Origin: an uncultured Roseibacillus sp.
GTDB lineage: Bacteria; Verrucomicrobiota; Verrucomicrobiia; Verrucomicrobiales; Akkermansiaceae
DNA: 44,922 nucleotides
Assembly: GCA_937949965.1 (NCBI GenBank)
Contig: CALFBF010000003.1
Location: forward strand, 1 to 44,922
Direction of reading: 5' to 3'
Shown: positions 17,985-27,400 of the stretch, piece by piece
Layout: each line of letters opens with the position of its first letter
How positions within the stretch are numbered: position 1 is the stretch's first letter
Program-made: the position numbers and the translations under genes
The notes under the pieces: generated by a model
The model's input: the letters and a program-made list of their open reading frames with translations, nothing else
Told to the model about the DNA's origin: nothing
Database searches by the model: none

Positions 17985-18413
17985 ATGAGCACCTCAATTG
18001 TCAAAATTCCTCGCGAACGAGAAATCTCACCCTGCCCCTGCAATCGAGAAAAAACCTACGCTGAGTGCTGTCTCCCCTTTCATTATGGGCGTAAACGCCC
18101 CGAAACGGCTGAACAACTGATGCGCTCGCGTTACAGCGCCTACTTCTTTCGACTCGTCGATTACCTCGTGGCCACGACTCATCCAGACAAGCGAGACAAA
18201 AAGCTCGCACACAACATCGACGAAACAATCTGGGAACCAAGTTGGAGAAAATTAGAAATCATCTCCCAGTCCAAAGGAGGTGCCGATGATAAGACGGGGA
18301 AAGTGGAGTTCATCGCTACCTATTCCCTTGGAAAAGAAACTCGCCAACTTCATGAAAAATCCCGCTTCCGTCGCTTCAAAGGTAAATGGATGTATCTAGA
18401 CGGGAAGGGTTAG
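17985..18413 (+). CDS. YchJ family protein (SEC-C metal-binding motif, UPF0225)
   Basis: A 142-aa protein. CPCNREKTYAECCLPFH at residues 18-34 is the SEC-C zinc motif, followed by the YchJ signature AEQLMRSRYSAYFFRLVDYLVATTHP and a NTF2-like core ending in EKSRFRRFKGKWMYLDG. The function of YchJ proteins is not established. It lies 10 nt after the phosphatase stop. The region downstream is degenerate. Confidence 0.87.
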   Translation: MSTSIVKIPREREISPCPCNREKTYAECCLPFHYGRKRPETAEQLMRSRYSAYFFRLVDYLVATTHPDKRDKKLAHNIDETIWEPSWRKLEIISQSKGGADDKTGKVEFIATYSLGKETRQLHEKSRFRRFKGKWMYLDGKG

Positions 18414-18586
18414 CAGTTAATGAAATAGTTCCAGAAAACGAACACAACACTCATCAAAATAATGGCAATTGAGACCTCAAATCGCCAAGCCTTCCCTAAA
18501 CATTCCGAATAAAGATCACAAGACTTACCCCCATCTTCTAAGGAATCTAACAGTGATCGTAGTAGACCAATTCTGGCACTCTGACA
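18410..18586 (-). pseudogene. Possible decayed small membrane-protein gene
   Basis: A minus-strand frame of 58 codons ends at TAA (18410-18412), touching the ychJ stop. It encodes a plausible C-terminal helix (SIAIILMSVVFVFWNYFINC) after a charged segment (SLLDSLEDGGKSCDLYSECLGKAW). No in-frame start exists. A good ATG with an AGGTG ribosome site lies in another frame just upstream, so a frameshift would be needed. It may be a decayed gene or chance. Confidence 0.2.
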
Positions 18587-18865
18587 TCACCTATACCCCA
18601 CTACAGAGCAAGTGATCTAAAATCCATCTCTTACCTAGGATCTGGAATTTCGGTTAGTCCGGAGACAGGCCTTCGAAACTTGACTCAACACGTTATGTCG
18701 ATGCTGACTTCGCTGATGAATTGAAGTTCCTCGTCCATCCCGCGAGGAACACGAGCTCGACCTCGCGATCAACCTCATCGACTCCATCAGTCAACGTGCG
18801 CAATCTCGTCGGGAAGAAGTGATCTTGTGATCAACCTCTTCGGCTATACTCACTATTCATTACAT
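18414..18865. other. 450-bp gap with decayed coding traces
   Basis: Apart from the two candidate remnants listed separately, this interval between ychJ and the 3' end of proA has no convincing gene, terminator or RNA. One TCTAAC hexamer occurs at 18546-18551. The composition remains partly codon-like, which suggests old genes being lost. Confidence 0.5.
18691..18830 (+). pseudogene. Probable remnant of a Ku (DNA end-joining) gene
   Basis: Two short plus-strand frames resemble consecutive parts of the bacterial Ku C-terminal core. RYVDADFADELKFLVHPA is similar to the MRYADEVR region. After a frame change, ELDLAINLIDSIS followed by SRREEVIL is similar to ELDMAxQLIDSM...YREEVLxLI. The spacing is shorter than in intact Ku and no upstream Ku body is found within the gap, so this would be a degraded fragment. 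Similarity was judged by eye. Confidence 0.3.
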
Positions 18866-20140
18866 CTACCGTGCTTTGATCTGACCTTCGCCTCGGAGGC
18901 GATATTGGTAGCTGGTGAGTTCGCGCAGTGCCATGGGGCCGCGAGCGTGGAGCTTGTCAGTTGAGATTCCAATCTCGGCTCCGAAACCGAATTCTTCACC
19001 ATCGCTGAAACGAGTGGAGAGATTGTGGAAGGCGCAGGCAGAGTCCACTCCACGCAGGAAGCGTTCCGCCTCCTCCTTATCTTCGGTCACGATACAATCG
19101 CTGTGCTTGGAGCCGTATCGATTGACGTGTGCCATGGCTTCGGTGACGGTAGAGACCACTTTGATGGCTAGGATGTAGTCGAGATATTCCATCTCCCAAT
19201 CCTCTTCACTCGCGGCTTTCACGCGTTCGCCTAGGATTTGTTGAACAGTCGCATCACCTCGCAGTTCCACGTTCTTCTCTTCTAAAGCAGTCGCTACGAG
19301 AGGTAAAAAATCGGTGGCGACAGCCTCGTCAACGAGCAGAGTCTCGAGCGCATTGCACACACTCGGCTTCTGAGTCTTGGAATCGACAATGACGTCGACG
19401 GCCTTCTTAAAATCGGCTTGAGGTGAGACATAGACGTGACAAATGCCATCGTAATGCTTGATCACGGGCATACGAGCGAGAGAAACCACGGTCTCAATGA
19501 GACCTTTTCCTCCGCGAGGGATAATCAGGTCAAGATACTGGTCCATCCCCGCCATGACCTTAACGCTTTCGCGATCAGTGAAGGGAATGAGCTGGATGGC
19601 ATTGGCGGGAAGTCCTGCCGATTCTCCCCCACTCTGCAAGGCCTGAGCAATAGCGCGGTTGGAATGAATCGCCTCGCTCCCCCCGCGCAGAATGGTGGCA
19701 TTGCCACTTTTCAGACAAAGCACCGCCGCATCACTGGTGACATTGGGTCGGCTCTCGTAGATGATTCCAATCACGCCAATAGGCACCCGGATTTGCTCAA
19801 TATCGAAGCCCTTGGGATGCTGCCACTGAGCTAATTGTTCGCCCACCGGGTCATTGAGTTGAGCCACTTGCTCCACGCCAGCAGCAACCGCTTCGAGACG
19901 AGCATCATCAAGACGCAAACGATCTAACATCGCTGAGCTCAGACCACGTTCCTCACCTGCGGCAATGTCCTTTGCATTTGCGCTTAAAATTTCCGCTGCC
20001 TGTGTCCGTAGTCCTGCGGCCATCGCGCGTAAGATTTCGTTCTTTCTTTCCGGGTCGAGCACGGCGAGTTCGAGAGCTGCGGCACGCGCTTTAACCCCCA
20101 TCTCCAATACCTGTTCTTGCACTTCTTCTGGCGTCATCAC
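18866..20140 (-). CDS. proA: Gamma-glutamyl phosphate reductase
   Basis: A 424-aa NADPH-dependent aldehyde-dehydrogenase-fold enzyme converting glutamyl-5-phosphate to glutamate-5-semialdehyde, the second step of proline synthesis. Signatures include PIGVIGIIYESRPNVTSDAAVLCLKSGNA, LIIPRGGKGLIE, the catalytic Cys262 in KPSVCNALETLLVD, and GFGAEIGISTDKLHARGPMALRELTSY. The length is normal. Two ATGs occur at the start (MMTPEE). It begins 4 nt after the proB stop, as the last gene of the argS-ppaC-proB-proA operon. Confidence 0.97.
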   Translation of the reverse strand: MMTPEEVQEQVLEMGVKARAAALELAVLDPERKNEILRAMAAGLRTQAAEILSANAKDIAAGEERGLSSAMLDRLRLDDARLEAVAAGVEQVAQLNDPVGEQLAQWQHPKGFDIEQIRVPIGVIGIIYESRPNVTSDAAVLCLKSGNATILRGGSEAIHSNRAIAQALQSGGESAGLPANAIQLIPFTDRESVKVMAGMDQYLDLIIPRGGKGLIETVVSLARMPVIKHYDGICHVYVSPQADFKKAVDVIVDSKTQKPSVCNALETLLVDEAVATDFLPLVATALEEKNVELRGDATVQQILGERVKAASEEDWEMEYLDYILAIKVVSTVTEAMAHVNRYGSKHSDCIVTEDKEEAERFLRGVDSACAFHNLSTRFSDGEEFGFGAEIGISTDKLHARGPMALRELTSYQYRLRGEGQIKAR

Positions 20141-20144
20141 TTCT

Positions 20145-20903
20145 TTAATCTACTAAAAATCTCGTACAGACTCCCTCTCCTTTCACAATCTCAGCGAGCC
20201 TTTCAGGGTGGCGACCATTTCCAATCACCACTTGCACACCAGTTGCTAGTGCCAGCTCAACTGCATCGAGCTTAGAACGCATTCCACCGATAGAAAACTT
20301 GCCTGAAACTTCCCCCACTTTCGCCCTGGCAGTCGCAAGGTCAGTCACTTCGGGAATCAAATCTCCTCCCACTCCATCGCAAAGACCATCGGCACTGGTC
20401 AACATCACAAGGCGATCAGCCTCCATGAGCTGAGCTACCCTCACCGAGAGCATGTCATTGTCTCCTTTACTGAGTTCTTCCACCGCTACCGAATCATTCT
20501 GATTAATAATGGGAACAACTGTCTTTTTATCGAGAAGGCAGTCGATCGTTCTGCGAACTCGGGTGCGCACTTGCTCCTTATGAAGATTATCTCCGGCGAG
20601 AAGAATCTGGGCAACGCTGAGGCCGAATTGGGAAAAGAGATTCTCGTAAGTATGCATCAAGCGAGCCTGACCGACTGCGGCAGCCGCTTGCTTCTCCGAG
20701 AGTTCACTCGGGTATTGATCGAGACCTAAGGCTGAGACTCCAGAACCAACTGCTCCGGAGGAAACGAGAATTAATTTTTGGCCCTCATTCACTTGTTCGG
20801 CCAAGGCGGTGACGAGCTTGACGAGAGCCCCCCCGTCAATGCGGCCATCACTTAGACGAGTGAGCACTCCAGTCCCCACCTTCACAATAACTAAGTCTCT
20901 CAT
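20145..20903 (-). CDS. proB: Glutamate 5-kinase, short form without PUA domain
   Basis: A 252-aa amino-acid kinase that phosphorylates glutamate for proline synthesis. Motifs: VIVKVGTGVLT at the start, LVSSGAVGSGVSALG, PIINQNDSVAVEELSKGDNDMLSVRVAQLMEADRLVMLTSADGLC and GGMRSKLDAVELALATGVQVVIGNG. It stops after the kinase domain; E. coli ProB (367 aa) has an added C-terminal PUA domain that modulates regulation. It lies 2 nt after ppaC and 4 nt before proA, so coupling is likely. Confidence 0.96.
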   Translation of the reverse strand: MRDLVIVKVGTGVLTRLSDGRIDGGALVKLVTALAEQVNEGQKLILVSSGAVGSGVSALGLDQYPSELSEKQAAAAVGQARLMHTYENLFSQFGLSVAQILLAGDNLHKEQVRTRVRRTIDCLLDKKTVVPIINQNDSVAVEELSKGDNDMLSVRVAQLMEADRLVMLTSADGLCDGVGGDLIPEVTDLATARAKVGEVSGKFSIGGMRSKLDAVELALATGVQVVIGNGRHPERLAEIVKGEGVCTRFLVD

Positions 20904-20905
20904 CC

Positions 20906-22603
20906 TTAATCTAGGGTTACCATTTTACCCGCCGCAGACCGGCACGCGCCGCACACAGCGGGGAATACTTGTTTCTTACGACTGACTACTCCTTGCGCGA
21001 AATAGACGTCCTCCTTCACTCGATACGGCAAAGCATCTAACAACGCTTGGTCACCACTTGCCAGAATGAGGCTATCGTGTTTCGAAATATCCGTAATCAC
21101 AAGAAGAGCAAGATTACAGCTTTCCTTTTGACGCAGTTCCTCAAGGGCTTTGGTCAGCGTTTTCTTGCGCTTCTCAAAACCAGCAAGACCACGCTCCTCA
21201 ATTTGTGAAATACTAATCTTCACTCCATCTTCGAAAAACTCTTTGCGGTCTGTAGTGAGAATGCCCTCGGGGGTTCCTCCGGCGAGAAGAGAGCCGACCG
21301 CGAAGAATTCGTCGGTAAAGGCTTCCGGCTCGATTCCGGCAATAGGAGCCAACCAGTCTAACATTTCTCGATCCAACTTGGTGGTGGTTGGAGAAGTTAG
21401 CATGAGAGTATCTGAAATGAGACCCGCACAGAGACACATCGCCACTCCTGGCGAAGGCTCCAAATCGCGGTGTAAAAACTTACGCGCTACAAGAGTACTC
21501 GTAGAACCTACCGGCTCGTTCAAAAATCGAATTGGTTCACGTGATGCCAAATCCCCTGCCAGACGGTGGTGATCAATGACCTCATATATCTCAGCCTCGT
21601 CTACCCCAGTCACCGCTTGCGCATATTCATTATGGTCCACGAGGACTAGTCGAGTCCGCCTTGGTTCAACAAGATCGGACTTCGAGAGCACTCCCATCAT
21701 GGTGCAGGTGCCCCGTTTCACGACGGGGAAGAGATCCTGATTCTCTACTGAAAGACGCTTCCGTAAGCGAGAAACTACTTCCCCTTCTTCAACCATGAGA
21801 AAGTCACCTGAGACGACACTACTCACCTTGCGAGAACATTGAATCATCTTAGCCACACTGGCGGTATCCAGACTGGTTAAAATAACCGCTACTCCATTCT
21901 CACGCGCCTTGGCCAACAAATCGGTAGAAACGCCAAAGCCACCAGTTACCACCATGGCACGCACTTTGTAATCGATCGCAAACTCTTGGATACCGGGGCG
22001 ATCACCACAAATGACAAGAAACTTATCCACAATTCCTTCTGACTCGGCATCCTTGAGACGGCGCTTCACAGTGCCTTCACTAGAAGCCCCCACAAGAAGA
22101 TGAATCTCTTCTTCATCACCATCAGCACAAGGAGCACCTACGGAATCAGCCTGAAGAGTGGAGCAAATCTTCTGTAAATTGGCCTGCACCGTTCGCACTG
22201 CAATCCCCTCCATCTGGGCGGGCAAGAGTAATTGCAAGAGGTCAAGATAACGGAGTAACCCCTTCACCTCCCCCTTCTCGTCGAGCACAGGTACGCTTTT
22301 CACCCCGCTCGCTAACATGCGACGATAAACAGTGAGAAAACTATCTTCGGTCGAAACGGAAACCACTTCGCGACGAGCAATTTCTCCGGCATTGACTCGC
22401 ACATCGGTGACTAGCCGAGGAGTCTCCAGCCCCGCTTTTTTCAGAACCCAAGCCGTTCGGGAAGGCACTTCGCCACATCGAATCGCTTCGGCCTCGTGAT
22501 CAGTCATGCGGAGGAGTTCCGCTTGCCCGATGGCCGAACAGATGGCGTCGGTGTCGGGATTCCGGTGACCGACGACCAAAAGTTTAGATTCTGAACTTTT
22601 CAT
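20906..22603 (-). CDS. ppaC: CBS-containing family II (Mn-dependent) inorganic pyrophosphatase
   Basis: A 565-aa DHH-phosphoesterase that hydrolyses pyrophosphate. The DHH domain supplies VVGHRNPDTDAICSAI, VLVDHNEYAQ and VIDHHRLAGD; the DHHA2 domain ends with the SRKKQVFP signature. Between the first two motifs sits a long insert with two CBS motifs (for example VYRRMLASGVKSVPVLDEKGEVKGLLRYLDLL) flanking a DRTGG-type domain, the arrangement of nucleotide-regulated family II enzymes. AMP/ADP inhibition and ATP or diadenosine activation are known for such proteins. It lies between argS and proB in the operon; ArgS releases the pyrophosphate this enzyme removes. Confidence 0.94.
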   Translation of the reverse strand: MKSSESKLLVVGHRNPDTDAICSAIGQAELLRMTDHEAEAIRCGEVPSRTAWVLKKAGLETPRLVTDVRVNAGEIARREVVSVSTEDSFLTVYRRMLASGVKSVPVLDEKGEVKGLLRYLDLLQLLLPAQMEGIAVRTVQANLQKICSTLQADSVGAPCADGDEEEIHLLVGASSEGTVKRRLKDAESEGIVDKFLVICGDRPGIQEFAIDYKVRAMVVTGGFGVSTDLLAKARENGVAVILTSLDTASVAKMIQCSRKVSSVVSGDFLMVEEGEVVSRLRKRLSVENQDLFPVVKRGTCTMMGVLSKSDLVEPRRTRLVLVDHNEYAQAVTGVDEAEIYEVIDHHRLAGDLASREPIRFLNEPVGSTSTLVARKFLHRDLEPSPGVAMCLCAGLISDTLMLTSPTTTKLDREMLDWLAPIAGIEPEAFTDEFFAVGSLLAGGTPEGILTTDRKEFFEDGVKISISQIEERGLAGFEKRKKTLTKALEELRQKESCNLALLVITDISKHDSLILASGDQALLDALPYRVKEDVYFAQGVVSRKKQVFPAVCGACRSAAGKMVTLD

Positions 22604-22633
22604 TATTTTACGATTTCCCGAAGCAACAGAACA

Positions 22634-24394
22634 TCACATTTTCTCTGGAACTCCAATCCCCAAAAGTCCCAGACCCAATTTAAGCACACGGGCAGTGACA
22701 TCGCAAAGGGTGAGACGAGAAGCTTTCGTAACACCCTCGGACTTGAGAACAGGACAACTTTGAAAAAAAGAGTGATAAGCGCGCGCCAATTCTAACAAAT
22801 AACTAGCCAATACATTAGGCCTCAACTCTTCGAGAACTTGCGGAACCACTTCCCCAAAGCGAGCCAACATCCGCGCCAGATGCACTTCCCGAGCATCCTC
22901 TAACACTAAGTCTTCACCACCGAGATTCACCTCCTCCTCTAACTTGCGGAAAATGCTGCGGCAACGCACGTAGCTATATTGGAGGTAAGGCGCGGTATCC
23001 CCCTCTAGCGCGACCATCTTCTCAAGGTCATACATGTAGTCTGATTCGCGACGGTGGGAGAGTTCCATAAACTTGATCGCACTCAGCCCAATGAGTTCGG
23101 CGAGTTCTTCTTTCTCTTGCTCGTCTTCCAAGAAACTCTTTTCCGCCACTGACTTGCGAGCAGCGGCAACCGCATCATTGATGACATCTTGTAACTCCGG
23201 TAAATCTCCAGCACGGGTCTTCAACGGGGTGCCGTCTTTCCCAAGAATAGTTCCAAATTTCACATGTACCAACTCGGCCTCGCAGCCACGGCGTTGGGCT
23301 ACTTCGAAGAGACGGGCAAAGTGCTCCTCCTGACGAAAGTCGACGACATACCAGATGACCTCGGCCTGCCATTCTTGCAGTCGGTAGTCGATAGTCGCGA
23401 TGTCCGTGGTGGCGTAGTTAAAGCCACCGTCACTCTTGCGAATGATGAAGGGGTAATCTTCGATCCCCTCTTTGGTATTCTTGAGGAAAGGATCCTTCTT
23501 GGGAGGCAATTCCCCGTTAGAGAACACACAGATAGCGCCATCACTCTCGCGCGCCATACCACTGGCAACCATCTCATCGACGAGAGGCGCCAAGCGCTCA
23601 TTGTAAAAACTCTCTCCTAACCAATGGTCGAAGCGGACATCAAGACGGTCGTAAATCTCATTGAGACCTTTTTTGGAAAGCTCAATACAGCGTTCCCAGA
23701 TGCTCCGATTCTCGGCATCTCCCTGCTGTAACTTCACTAGCTCCGCTCGACACAAATTCGCGAGGTCTTCATCATTCTTAGAAGAGCTACTCCCGAGGCG
23801 GTAAAGCCGAAGAAGCTCTCGTAGTGGTTCCTTTTCGAGAGCCTCTTCGTCGAGTTCGCTCTTCCAAGCCCAAAGGACCATCCCGAACTGAGTTCCCCAG
23901 TCTCCGATGTGATTATCTCGAATCACTTCGTGACCCAGAAACTCGGTGATACGAGCAAGAGACTCCCCAATTACCGTGGAACGAATGTGTCCCACGTGCA
24001 TGGGTTTGGCGACATTGGGAGCAGAGAAATCGAGAACGATTCGTTTTGGAGCGGGATGCTTGGAAACTCCCAGACGTTCATCATTTAAGATCAGATTAAG
24101 GTGAGCTGCGAAGAAAGCGGGCTCGAGTTTAAAGTTAATAAAACCAGGTCCTGCTAGTGAACAAACGATCTTACCAGCGAGTTCGGACTCTAAGTTAGCG
24201 ACCGCCTCCTCCGCAAGAGTGCGTGGATTCTTCTTCGCCGCCTTAGCCAACATCATAGCGGCATTGGATTGATAATCTCCATGGCGCAGATCAGAGGCGG
24301 CTACCACTGCTACGCGCGTGAGTTCCTCAGGGGCTATCCCCGCCTTCTCAAATGCTGTTACTAAAGACCCTCGTAGGGTTTCCGCCAAAGTCAT
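22634..24394 (-). CDS. argS: Arginyl-tRNA synthetase
   Basis: A 586-aa class I aminoacyl-tRNA synthetase. It shows SAPNVAKPMHVGHIRSTVIGESLARI (HIGH-type motif HVGH), GDWGTQFGMVLWAWK, the KMSKS-equivalent region GTILGKDGTPLKTRAGD, and a C-terminal DALR anticodon-binding domain (RLTLCDVTARVLKLGLGLLGIGVPEKM). An N-terminal Arg-S additional domain is present. It is the first gene of the argS-ppaC-proB-proA operon, with 30 nt to ppaC. No Shine-Dalgarno is seen at the start. Confidence 0.97.
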   Translation of the reverse strand: MTLAETLRGSLVTAFEKAGIAPEELTRVAVVAASDLRHGDYQSNAAMMLAKAAKKNPRTLAEEAVANLESELAGKIVCSLAGPGFINFKLEPAFFAAHLNLILNDERLGVSKHPAPKRIVLDFSAPNVAKPMHVGHIRSTVIGESLARITEFLGHEVIRDNHIGDWGTQFGMVLWAWKSELDEEALEKEPLRELLRLYRLGSSSSKNDEDLANLCRAELVKLQQGDAENRSIWERCIELSKKGLNEIYDRLDVRFDHWLGESFYNERLAPLVDEMVASGMARESDGAICVFSNGELPPKKDPFLKNTKEGIEDYPFIIRKSDGGFNYATTDIATIDYRLQEWQAEVIWYVVDFRQEEHFARLFEVAQRRGCEAELVHVKFGTILGKDGTPLKTRAGDLPELQDVINDAVAAARKSVAEKSFLEDEQEKEELAELIGLSAIKFMELSHRRESDYMYDLEKMVALEGDTAPYLQYSYVRCRSIFRKLEEEVNLGGEDLVLEDAREVHLARMLARFGEVVPQVLEELRPNVLASYLLELARAYHSFFQSCPVLKSEGVTKASRLTLCDVTARVLKLGLGLLGIGVPEKM

Positions 24395-24484
24395 GGCGTT
24401 AAGTGCCTACAAATGGTTACTTTTTTCAAGTCTTACCACAGAAAGACCCACAATCGATCGCTACTTTTGTTTGGGAAGTAATCC

Positions 24485-27400
24485 CTATTCCTCGATAGGG
24501 TGATCTCGTAATAATTCATCCGGAGACCAGAAATCAGTTCGGGTTTTATATTTTTCGCGAACTTCCTTAACTTCTTCAGGTGTTATTACTGAAGCATTAT
24601 TTCCCCAACTCATCCGGACATAATTCAATACTGCAGCGATCTCCTGATCATTGAACATGCCTCCCAAGGGAGACATTGGCGGTGACTTGGGAGGGCCATA
24701 CTTGACACCATTGACTTCGATTTCTCCAAAAAGTCCGTGCAAGGTTAATTTGATCAAACGCTCCTTATCCCCGGTAACCCAGATACTATCGACAAGCGGA
24801 GGGTAGACTTCGGCCACCCCTTTTCCTGTTTCCAGATGACACGTCACGCAGGAACCTTCTTTCATAAAGACATTCCAACCCTCATTATAAAGAGCTCCAG
24901 ACATCTTCTTTTTCGATTGCTTCGTGCGGTAGCTTTTGTGGGTCGCTACTGCGGGCAATCGTCTGGACTTCAACTTTTCGAGTTTAACCGTAAGGGGGTA
25001 ATCTTTCTGAGATAAAAGTGCTTCCACATCTGAGCTCATTAGCTCCATTGCCGAATTCAAAGCGTTATTAATCCATTTTCCCGTTGGCTTTGAAGCAACC
25101 TCTAACAGTAGCTGCGCTCCTTCTTCCCCTCCCAACCAAGACGCTGCCGAGAGAGCTTCGAGACGCACTCGCGGATGCTCATGTTGAGCCGAGCTTGTGA
25201 GTAAACTACTGGCATCTTCGAAGAGATGGAGACTATGCCGTAAAACTCGAGTAGCACCGCTAGCAACTCGAAAATCTTTGGCCTGGAGACATTCTTGGAG
25301 TAATTCACGGTCAGGTTTTCCTTGCCCCCAAGTCGCCCAAAGCGCTTCTAACACTAAGCGCTCATCACTCTCATTTTTTTGCGCAAAAGTTTTTGCCGCA
25401 GCAATGACCTCATCCGAACTTCGTAAGCGGAGTTCTTGATGAGAACGCTTGCGAGCATTGAGCTCGGGTAGCTTTAAGTTCTCAAAAAGATGTTCTAAGC
25501 TAGCTCCTCTAATCTCGGGAGCCTCTACTAGAGGCCGCTTGGGATAGGTTATACGATAGATTCTTCCATACTCACTATTCCGAAGTGGATCACGAGCACT
25601 GTGCTGCATGTGTCCGATCAGAGTATTATGCCAGTCGATAAAGTAGAGCGAGCCGTCGGGGGCAACCTCAAGGTCACAAGGTCGAAAATTACCGTCACTA
25701 GATTGAATCAAGTTCTGGCGATGCTTTCCTTTCATCTCGGGGCCATCGTCCAACACATCATACTGTTTGATACCAAGAAAACCAATCGTATTAGCAACTA
25801 GATAATCCCCTTGCACCTCGTCCGGGAAATGACGCGAATGCAAGAACTCTGAGCCAGAAGTAGGTCTGACTTTATGTTCGTAATTAAAGACCCCTACTTT
25901 CTTCATCTCGCGTGAGTGGGGCATTTTAATTGAATAGCCGGCCATCCAAAGCTGGGTGCCACCGGAAGCATCATTAAGAATATTTTGCCCATATTCATCG
26001 TGAGCCACACCCCAAGGATTGGAGACATCAGTTTGCAGCACCCGTTCCACCTTCCAAGACTTGGGATCAAATCGCCACACGCCTCCATCGGTCATACGCT
26101 GAGGTCCCCACGGAGTTTCGACTTGGGAGTGAAGAAAGCGCCCCTCGGGAAGAAACAATCCTCCCCCATGATCAGTATCAAAAGAGCAAATCGCGTGGTG
26201 AGTATCATGTGAATCGAAACCATCTAACAAGTAATGCTTCTTGTCGGCACGGTCATCACCATCAAGGTCGTAGTGAATCGTTAAAAACGGTTCCTCTGAA
26301 ACGTAAACACCTCCGTCATTTGCAAAATCAAACCCTATTGGAGTATGGAGTTCTTCCGCAAAAATAGTCTCCTTATCAGCACGACCATCACCATTGGTGT
26401 CTTCGTAGATTAATAACTTATCATTCGGCAATGGTCCTCCTGGCTTGTAATGAGGATAGCTGGGAACGGTCGAGACCCAGAGCCGTCCTTTGGTGTCAAA
26501 ACGCATTTGCGCGGGATTGCCCAAGTTCGGGAAATCTGCTTCGGACGCAAACACGGAAACTTCATACCCCTCGGGTAGAGTGAATTTTTCGAGCGCAGTC
26601 TTCTCATCTACGTAGCTAGAAGAATTTGATTCCTCATCCGCTTTGTAATTCGTCGTGATAGGACTGAGCTTACGAGTGATCGAATCATCTACTACGAGAG
26701 AATCCGTCTCACCTTGTGCAATCTCCCAAATTTTCCGATCACGAAGCACAGTCATCTGGCGTATCTTCTCTATCTCCTCTGGGTAATTTACATTCCCAAA
26801 AGGAGCCCAACGTTGACCATAGACGTGGACGCCATTGAGCACGCGATAGTCATTACGCCACATCCAGTTCTTTTGGTAAACTGCCTGCTTCAGCAAAGAA
26901 TCTGAGGAATCATACGAAGATGATTTCTCAAAAAGAGAATTTACTAGAAACGGAGCAAGCGTTCGATAACCCTGTTCATCGAGATGGACTCCGTTAAGAG
27001 TAAGCGGTTCTTCTTGAGCTTGGGCATACCACTCGCGCGAGGGAGTGAACAAATCAATAAAGCCAATCTTCTTCTCACGTGCAACAGCCGCAACTGCATC
27101 CGCGTAGAGAGCAATTACCGCGTTCCTTTCCTCAGCGTCAGGGAGGTGAAAAGCAGGATGCTGTTCCATCGCCACTGGAGTTGCGAGAACAAGCCGTGGC
27201 GCCTCTTTTCCATTATAAGAACGCGAAAGAGTATGATCGGCAAAGGCCGCCAACTCACTTTGAAAATTCTTAACTCTGTCTGGCCCATCAAAAGACTCAT
27301 TAAATCCGAAAAAGGCGACAATAGTATCTGCTTTTAGAATCGTGAGCCATTCGTCCGGTTTAGGGTAATGTCCAATGCCGTGGTGTTTCAAAATTTCAGG

